Positions 1-8,600 of a stretch of DNA of 40,060 nucleotides are shown one piece after another. The stretch comes from Phoronis australis (taxonomy: Eukaryota; Phoronida; Phoronidae), in the NCBI GenBank assembly GCA_002633005.1, contig NMRA01000843.1:81551-121610 (forward strand), read 5' to 3'. Below the pieces are notes generated by a model. The model made no database searches and was not told where the DNA came from. It saw nothing but the letters and a program-made list of their open reading frames with translations. Each line of letters starts with the position of its first letter. The first letter of the stretch is position 1. The translations under genes were made by a program, and so were the position numbers.

Positions 1-1140
1 CTAGCTTGAACTGTGGGCGCTTAATTGGAAATTCTCAAAATTTAAGGGGGGACTTTTAATAAATCAGTGAGCACTTATTATGAAACACTTTAAAGGTAGG
101 GAGTAGGCTTTTGCGTGAGCATAGAGCATAAGATATTAAAACGCTGCAATGGTAAGACACATTATAATAATAGGATTTTGCGAGGCAAACTCCATCCAGT
201 AGGGCTGACTTTCTGGATATCATTACCACCTACTGTACATGTACATTGTACCCTTTTTAGCCACCCGGAATGATTTTGTTTTTAACTGCCCGCTTCAGCC
301 GGAACAAGGTTGTTTCTATAGGAGTCTGAACATTTTACGGCGACGGTGGTTCTGGGAGCGAAAAGTTGCGGGGGGGGGGTATAAAAAGAAGAATGAAAAG
401 TTCGCTAACTTGAACCACAGTTTCTCATCTAGTGCCAGTTTAGTTGCAATAGCTGGCTACGGGCATAGAATACAGGGTTTACAGAACATCGACCTCGGGA
501 AATATCGGAACAGGAAAACGTCAGTTCTGGGTTATATCGGTCCCGGGACATCGGGTCTTTTATAACCGCTGGGAATCTGAGTTCATTTTCAAATAAACCA
601 AGAGCCAAGCCGGTATACTCTTTCCTTTAGGACTTTCGCTGTTCTTTGAAGTGGTGCGCACGCGTGAGTTCACGCACTTGAATCGCTGGAGTAGGCCTAC
701 AGGTTTACGTTGGCAACAACGTGTGAAAGACAAATCATATGTCGCGCACGTAGCCCCAGAAACAAGTAAAGGGTTTGAGAATTTCTTGGCAACTGAAAGT
801 AAAGACGTGACTGTCGTTTGGCAATAGTAATAAGGTTGTCATTTTCACTTTGGCTGTCTTAATACGATAAAAAGGAGAAGCACATCTCAGTCTAAGTCAC
901 GATTGTCTGCCGAGACCGCTTGCGTGCTAACGGCGTCGCAGTGCAATATCATGTAATAAGGACATCTTATGTGAAAAATAAACATTTTTGTCCACCACAA
1001 CGTTTGGTAAGTTGAAACACTGGATTACCAGGAGCTGCTTTGTATTTGCCTTGTATCTGTTGAGAAGTGTAAAAACTCAGCTCGCATTCGTTGGAAATTC
1101 CAGGTCGCATTTTGCGACTTGATACGAGATGACAAAAATC

Positions 1141-1203
1141 GCAGCTCGCATTTCCAAATTTCAGGTCGCAAATGCGACCTGCAGCTCGTTATGTCGAGCC
1201 CTG
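1141..1203. mobile_element. probable hAT-type MITE terminus
   Basis: Read on the minus strand from 1203, the sequence starts CAGGGCTCGACATAAC. That resembles the CAGGG-type termini of hAT-derived miniature elements. Just inside it lies an interrupted palindrome, CAGGTCGC at 1162-1169 and GCGACCTG at 1174-1181, with a 4-nt spacer. The words gcagctcg at 1141 and 1181 are direct repeats. I did not find the opposite terminus or a target duplication, so this is one end only. Confidence 0.4.
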
Positions 1204-1940
1204 GCTGACCTTTTGAACTTTCCATGTCAGAGGGGACTGTTGAAGTAGTTCGGTAGCTGACTAGGAAAAATAATATCACATGGCTGATTCAGGGCATATA
1301 GAATAAACAACTATTAGAAAGTCAGTTTGTGATAAAGACCATAAATATTGTGCTGTATGCCTAAGGCGTAATGAAGTCCATAACAAAATGTATTCCCTGC
1401 TTATTACAGCCAAAGTCATAATAGCAACACCCTCCAGGGAAGACACAATAGACACTGACGGGGTTCATGCTCAACACTATAGTGATAGCATTATTCCTTG
1501 GATGGCAGATATCTTTAAAGACCCTTACAACACAATAATACACAACAGTAATACACAACACAGTAATAAGCAACACCTGGGGTTTCCAAAACTAAGTCTT
1601 CATTGTGGTTAATTAAATCCCTTAATAGTAATGCTGCCACTACAGCAACTGTTCAAATAAATCTTACCTGGTCCACCAATCCTGTCCTGCTGTGAGTGAA
1701 TGACTGCATACTGGCTCTGCAGCAACCTTTGTACAAACACTTTTCATTATCTGAACATACTTGTACAAGGAATGGCTAGTTAGAACTGTCTGACATCCTG
1801 GTCTCTCACCCCCGGAAATAACGCATCCAAGTCGTATGGCTGCACTGCAGATGGCAGCACCTCTCGGTTAACCGGTACCTCAGAAAATGATAATGTAAAG
1901 TACGCCCTGCATCATTCTGTGGATGAGCCCATAGATATGC

Positions 1941-1984
1941 GTTACGTTACGTTACGTTACGTTACGTTACGTTACGTTACGTTA
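1941..1984. repeat. (GTTAC)n microsatellite
   Basis: Eight perfect GTTAC units followed by a partial unit, about 80 bases before the 3' splice site of the first Ro60 coding exon. Confidence 0.95.
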
Positions 1985-2063
1985 TGTTTATTTTTACCTG
2001 GTTTAACATCAGTGAATAAGCAAAAATATGTTTAAAACTGCGCTAATATTTTTTCAGGTCAAA

Positions 2064-2613
2064 ATGTCCTCTAGTAACGAGGATGAGAGTTCTTGGAAGA
2101 CTTCTGACTTCACCAAACTTCATCGATTTCTATGTTTCGGATCTGAACAGCCTGTCTATTGCGCAGATCAGGTGGTAATGTCCGAGGATCGACTGGGCAT
2201 CGTCCAGCGCCTCATAGACAATGGTGAGGGGTCTAAAGTCATTGACACCATCAAACGCTTTGTCGATAAATCTCTGTCATGCAACCCGAAGGCAATAATC
2301 TATGCCCTGGCACTGTGTGCCAAGGCTTGCGACGAAGCGACAAAGAAATACGCCTATGCCAACTTACCTGCCATCTGCAAAACGCCAGATGAACTATTCT
2401 TGTTTCTCGAGTATGCCAAGAAGTTGAGTTTGAATCCAACAGAGGGCGTTGGTGCCAGAGGCTGGGGAAATACGCAACGCAAAGCCGTGAGCAAGTGGTA
2501 TAATGGTAAGGAACCCTTGGAGCTTGCACAACTGGTGAGTCAGTACCGCCACCGGCACAACTGGAGCCAGCAAGATGTTCTGAGACTCACTCATGTAAAG
2601 GCAGGCAGTAAAG
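2064..2613 (+). CDS. RO60: Ro60 first coding exon (TROVE N-terminal half)
   Basis: Encodes residues 1-183 plus one base of the next codon. Recognisable Ro60 segments are LHRFLCFGSE, CNPKAIIYALALCAK, NLPAICKTPDELFLFLEY and GARGWGNTQRKAVSKWYNGK, then HNWSQQDVLRLTHVK. These are the RNA-channel helices of the TROVE domain. The basic GWGNTQRKAVSKWY stretch corresponds to the part of Ro60 involved in RNA contact. The donor is AAAG|GTGGGT at 2613/2614, phase 1. Confidence 0.92.
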
Positions 2614-5600
2614 GTGGGTCTATTTTTAACACTCGGACTGTCGTCCTAATGAATACCCATGCTTCTGATTAACACCCAGCTTGTGTTCAAAGTGTTCTTG
2701 AACAAGTAATAATGTTATATAATGGAGCTGTGTGTTTAGTTTTAAGACTCAATCCCTTGGATCCACTTCAGGACTATTTTCTTTTGTTAAATTACAGAAT
2801 TTGATGACTTTTTGCAGCAATATTTGTTTATTATACAGGAATTTCAGAAAGCTTTCTGGAAAAAGAGTCAAATTAAACAATATGGATTAGCTCAATATTT
2901 CAAATATTTTCTCACCTGTCTTGTCCTGGTGTGTTGTAGATATAGGACTAGTCCTCAGCTATGTAGTTAACCCCAAGAAAATCCTGGAACAAACTGACGA
3001 CTCTCTTGGGGTGGGTGGAAAGCAAGCTTTGACCTACCTTAAGGCTGTAGAAAGTGTTCGTCATGCCGATGATATCACCCTGGTCGCCACGGTGACAGAA
3101 GAGCACCGCCTACATTTGGAGCACATACCAACAAAACTACACAAGGAGAGGAAGGTGAGGCCTCAAAACTTGGATATGTATCGAACACCAGTGGTCTCTC
3201 TCTTCCATGTAGCAGGTATACTGGTCTAGTTCAGCACAATGTATACATGTAGCAGGTGTACCGGTCTAGTTCAGCACAGTGTATACACAGTGGTCTCTCT
3301 CTTCCATGTAACAGGTATACTGGTCTAGTTCAGCACAATGTATACATGTAGCAGGTGTACCGGTCTAGTTCAGCACAATGTATACATGTAGCAGGTATAC
3401 TGGTCTAGTTCAGCACAATGTATACATGTAGGAGGTATACCGGTCTACTTCAGCACAATGTATACATGTAGCAGGTATACCGGTCTAGTTTAGCACAATG
3501 TATACATGAAAATGGGGGAAAGTGGGGATAAGGCTGTCTGAGACAAAATGAGGAATGATCCTTCCAACATCAACAGCAGTTTGCTGACCCTGTCCACAAA
3601 TTTGTCACTTCTTTCTCTTTAACTTACAAACCTGCAGCAATATCATTGGTACTTTGCCAAGATGGTAAGTGAGAAAGCAAGAGACTGTACATGAATCTGC
3701 CTTACCCTTCATGATGGCTCAGTGTAAGTGAAATGTACTATCCAAGCTGACAGAATGCCCTGTCGTGACGGGCCATTACTTTCAGTTGACGGTAAGTCCT
3801 ACCCATTCTATGAGATATTGACCTTCGGTTTTCTATTAGAAAATATGGGTTGATAAGTTGGGTCTCTGAGACAGGGATTGCTCCTTTATTTCCCTGTCTC
3901 GTTGAACATTGATTGGGCAATATCATGACAAGGGTGCAGCTTCATGTCTTTGCACCTTTTTGCTTTCAAGCTTAGGACATCAAGTTGGCAGTGACTAGTG
4001 AGTAACATCTGGCAGTATTAAGGTTGAAGCAAAGAGGCTTGCTACCGTGGGCTGGACACTGGTCAGTTTTGTCTTTGGATTACAAGAATTTAGGTCAAAA
4101 TAATTTTTGCAAAAATCATCAACTTACCAGAGTCAAGTTCCATGTGCTGTCAGTTCTCTCTACCTTGCTTGGGGATCAAAGGTCAATAAATGAAACGTTG
4201 GTCACAAATAGTGATTAGAAAAAGGCCCCCGAAGTCTTTTTAACAAGAATTCCCATTGAAATGTCTTGCTACTTTCAATGTTAAGCCGAGGGGACAGAGT
4301 GGGTGAGTCTTGATTAACCTGTTGTCTTCTGAACTATCCATGCTTAAGGTTTTGTTCAACAGTTCTTGTTTTGTTCATTTTATTTCGCATTTTAAAAACA
4401 GGTTATATTAATTGTCCACTTTCTCTTGTCTGAGTAATTGCCAAATTTAAAATTTTTCTATTTTTCGAAGACTAGTTATTTTGCATCAAAAATTGGAAAC
4501 TGATACCAACTGTTGTTTTAAAAATATATTTGCAGTCTCAAACCAAGCTGATAATTAACCAAATTATTATTTGGTGTAACAAAATTGCTCCAAGAATGTT
4601 GCTTTGTTGTGAATTTTTTTTGTTTTTTAATTGTTTGTTTGTACGCAAGCCACAGGTTGTATCAACCAATTGAAGTAAAACTCACCTGCAAAGGTGCATT
4701 TCATTAAAATATCGAGGCCTGTTGTTTTACGTCAAAATCAGTCCAAAGGTGGTGCTTTAACAGCCATTTTTCAAAGTTTTGTTTTGTATTTCCAGCATCC
4801 CTTGATGGATATTTTTTAAAGTTGTTGTGTGGATAGATCTCTTCAAGGACTTGAGCATTGTGCCATTGGCAGCGCCACCCATTGTGCCACTGGCAGCGCC
4901 ACCCATTGTGCCACTGGCAGCGCCACCCATTTTTCATTGGGACTTACTGTAAATCCCGTTTCTCACTACAGCTTACCGTTCTCGAAATATTCAACATTTA
5001 CTAAGCAGATGATTGTTCATTTGTCACTTGGTGAAATTTATTTCGCCAAGTATGTTGCTCTCCATCAAGTTTTTTTGTTTGTTCGCACGATACAGGTCAC
5101 AATGTTCGTCCGATTATCACGAAATTTACACGTAACACGTAGTTTCAGAAGTACTGGAAGCCTATTGTTTTTCGTCATAATCAGATCCAAGATGGCGGAT
5201 GTGGTGTCCATTTTGTTTTCATTTTATGATTCAAATGCTTCTGGAGGCTACAATTTTTTACGTACAAGGTTGAAACTCGGCACAATTAATGGACTGGATA
5301 TGCGCTAGAAGGATACCGGAAATTGTTTACTTCCGGTTAAATTTAAAGATGGCGGAAATATCGGCAATCGCGCGTGCGCACCTCGATTTCGGGAAAAAAC
5401 GTTTTCTCCTGTAGAGGACGCATTATAGGGCCAATACCTTCGAATTTTTGCAGATATTAGTTTCCTATGACATGCTATTATACAAATACAAACAACCAGA
5501 AGTTGCTCTCAAGATGGCGGATCCGGCGCATATTGACCCATTTTCAGTCGTGCTGAGGTGCCATTTAAGCGGGAGGAGGAAATAACGTGAATTTTTGCAC

Positions 5601-8600
5601 GTGTATTCTCTAAGGTATACTCTTTCAAATGAACTCCAACAATATTTCTCTCAGACTTACTGTTTTTGAGTTATTTGACTTTGAATTTCTTAAAAAAAAT
5701 GCAAAATTTAATTTTTTTCGAAAAATTTACGGAATTCTGTGATACTATCAATTTAGATAGAGTTTTGAACGGGCTTTAAGATGTTTTCCATTTTTCGCTA
5801 GGACGTCTAGTTTTCGAGTAATTTGAGATTTTCTGATAACGCTGTTCCTTTATTGAGCGCTCTTGCTGCATTGATGTTGGTTTATCTTCTATTGAACTAG
5901 ACTGTAGCCTATTTCTTATTGNGTATTTCCAGCATCCCTTGATGGATATTTTTTAAAGTTGTTGTGTGGATAGATCTCTTCAAGGACTTGAGCATTGTGC
6001 CATTGGCAGCGCCACCCATTGTGCCACTGGCAGCGCCACCCATTGTGCCACTGGCAGCGCCACCCATTTTTCATTGGGACTTACTGTAAATCCCGTTTCT
6101 CACTACAGCTTACCGTTCTCGAAATATTCAACATTTACTAAGCAGATGATTGTTCTTTTGTCACTTGGTGAAATTTATTTCGCCAAGTATGTTGCTCTCC
6201 ATCAAGTTTTTTTTTTGTTTGTTCGCACGATACAGGTCACAATGTTCGTCCGATCATCACGAAATTTACACGTAACACGTAGTTTCAGAAGTACTGGAAG
6301 CCTATTGTTTTTCGTCATAATCAGATCCAAGATGGCGGATGTGGTGTCCATTTTGTTTTCATTTTATGATTCAAATGCTTCTGGAGGCTACAATTTTTTA
6401 CATACAGGGTTGGAACTCGGCACAATGAATGGACTGGACATGCGCTACAAGTATACCAGAAATTGTTTACTTCCGGTTAAATTTAAAGATGGCGGAAATA
6501 TCGGCAATCGCGCATGCGCACCTCGATTTCAGGAAAAAACGTTTTCTCCCGTAGAGTATGCATTATAGGGCCAATACCTTCAAATTTTTGCAGATATTAA
6601 TTTTCTTATGACATGGTATTATACAAATCCAAACAACCAGAAGTTGCTCTGAAGGTGGCGGATACGGCGCATATTGACCCATTTTCAGTCGTGCTGAGGT
6701 GCCATTTAAGCGGGAGGAGGAAATAACGTGAATTTTTACATGTGGATTCTCTAAGGTAAACTGTCTCTTTCAAATGAACTCTAACAATATTTCTCTCAGA
6801 CTTACCGTTTTTGAGTTATTTGACTTTGAATTTCTTTAAAAAAATGCAAAATTTAATTTTTTTCGAAAAATTTACGGAATTCTGTGATACTATAAATTAA
6901 GATTAGAGTTTTGAACGGGCTTTAAGAAGATGTTTTCCATTTTTCACTAGGAAGTCTACTTTTCGAGTTATTTGAGATTTTCTGATAACGCTGTTCCTTT
7001 GTTGAGCGCTCTTGCTGCAATGATGTTGGTTTAGCTTCTATTGAACTAGACTGTAGCCTATTTCTTATTCATTTATGACATCTAAGTTCATCATGAATGT
7101 TATGATGTTGTTCATCATCGCCACCACCATCATCATATTCATCATCTTCGTCACCATCTCCGACGTCATCTTTTCTTCAGTTAATTTCGCCAAGTGTCGC
7201 TCAACACTGTAGCCTATTTCTTAGTGATTTCTGACCACTATGTTTGTCATATGAATGATATCATAACTTGCATTGTCCATCATCGCCACCATCGTCGTCA
7301 TAGCTGTCATCTTTGTCATCATCTCTGTCATCGTCTTTTCTGGTCATCTCTAACGTGGTTTTTTGGTTAATTTCGCCAAGTTTCGCTCCTCGGAGCGCTT
7401 TCATTGACTTATTCCTTGCTGCGCTTTTGTTGGTCTATCATGCGTTCTTTAACTTTGTGTTTCAAAATATGACTTAAAATTTTAGGACTTTAAACATAGC
7501 TCAGGGTTTTTAAAATATGCTGCCTGAGGATTTACAAACATGATGTAAAATATTGTAAACATTGTTAAGGACTTTTGTTTGAATGTAGGGAGTACACTGC
7601 ATTAATGACCCAACAAAGGTCTCACATCTTGGTTATGTACTCTCATTGAACAAACACAGGGGCGAAGCAGTGTCTGCTCAATGCAAGTGAAGGTAGAACC
7701 AAGATGCAGGTGTTTTTCTGGCCTATTTTCATCACATTCTGTTGTGTGATGGACAGTAAGCACTCCTTGGAAGAAGTAAAATGGAAAATGTATCTTAAAG
7801 AAAATATGTGTATTTTTTCTGAACATTAGAAAATCTGAAAATCTATCATGTTCACTAACAAACCAATTTGTTTTCGTAATTTTTTACTGGTATGAGTTGA
7901 CTGACGTTTTTTTTAATTACCTTTATGTTATTTTTAGTATGTTTACTGCAGGATCAGAAAAATTCGGTGTGTATAAATTCTGGGTTCAAATTATTAACAT
8001 GGACTTCATGTGTTCTTCCAAAACTCTTTTGACTCTTTTCTATGGATTTCGATGTGCTAAGAAAATGGGTTCAGTTTTGCTTGCAACTAAACCACTGTAT
8101 GGCTTCTGTATTCAGGGCTTGGGGTAACCAAGACGAAACGATAACAGTTAAACATAGATTGTTTATGTCGGCCATGACTGGCCTTAGTTTCACTTGTTTT
8201 CTAGTTCTTACTTTGTCTCCATGATTGCCTTGTACAGATATGGCGGGCGCTGCTCCGTGCCGACCTTTCCCTCTGCTTAGTCCTACAACATTTTCCTGTC
8301 ATGGCCGCTCTCGGAATGTTCGATGGTGACGGAGAAGATCTGACCATCGTTAAAGACAAACTGGGAAATGTTGAAGCATTGAAAAAGGACAGGTACGCAG
8401 GCAAATTTGGTGGACCATAAGGATATCTCATGAGAATACATGTCAACTGTTTCTGGGAATTCAATCGGCATATGAATGCTACGGTTTGATATTAATGGTT
8501 GATAATTATCTTCATGTGAGGCTTATCATCAATCGTAATTTCTTTTCGCTATGTAAAGGTAAAGAGGTTATTGATGAATGCTGATGGCAATTTATTGTTA

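Larger units (their letters stand above)
1..2057. other. 5' flank of the Ro60 gene, no gene recognised
   Basis: I see no convincing coding exon here. The open frames at 239-565, 1388-1612 and 1025-1279 have no recognisable motif. The stretch contains a probable hAT-MITE end near 1141-1203 and a GTTAC pentanucleotide array at 1941-1984. A T-rich 3' splice site (ttttttcag) ends at 2057, so the Ro60 gene probably has a non-coding first exon somewhere in this interval or upstream of the window. I could not place that exon. Confidence 0.5.

Noticed and set aside
5966-6568. 200-codon open frame beginning MDRSLQGLEH
   Set aside because: It spans the internal 24-bp tandem repeat of the 1.1 kb duplicated block, has a shorter counterpart at 4829-5308, and shows no domain or splice support. 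It is repeat-derived.
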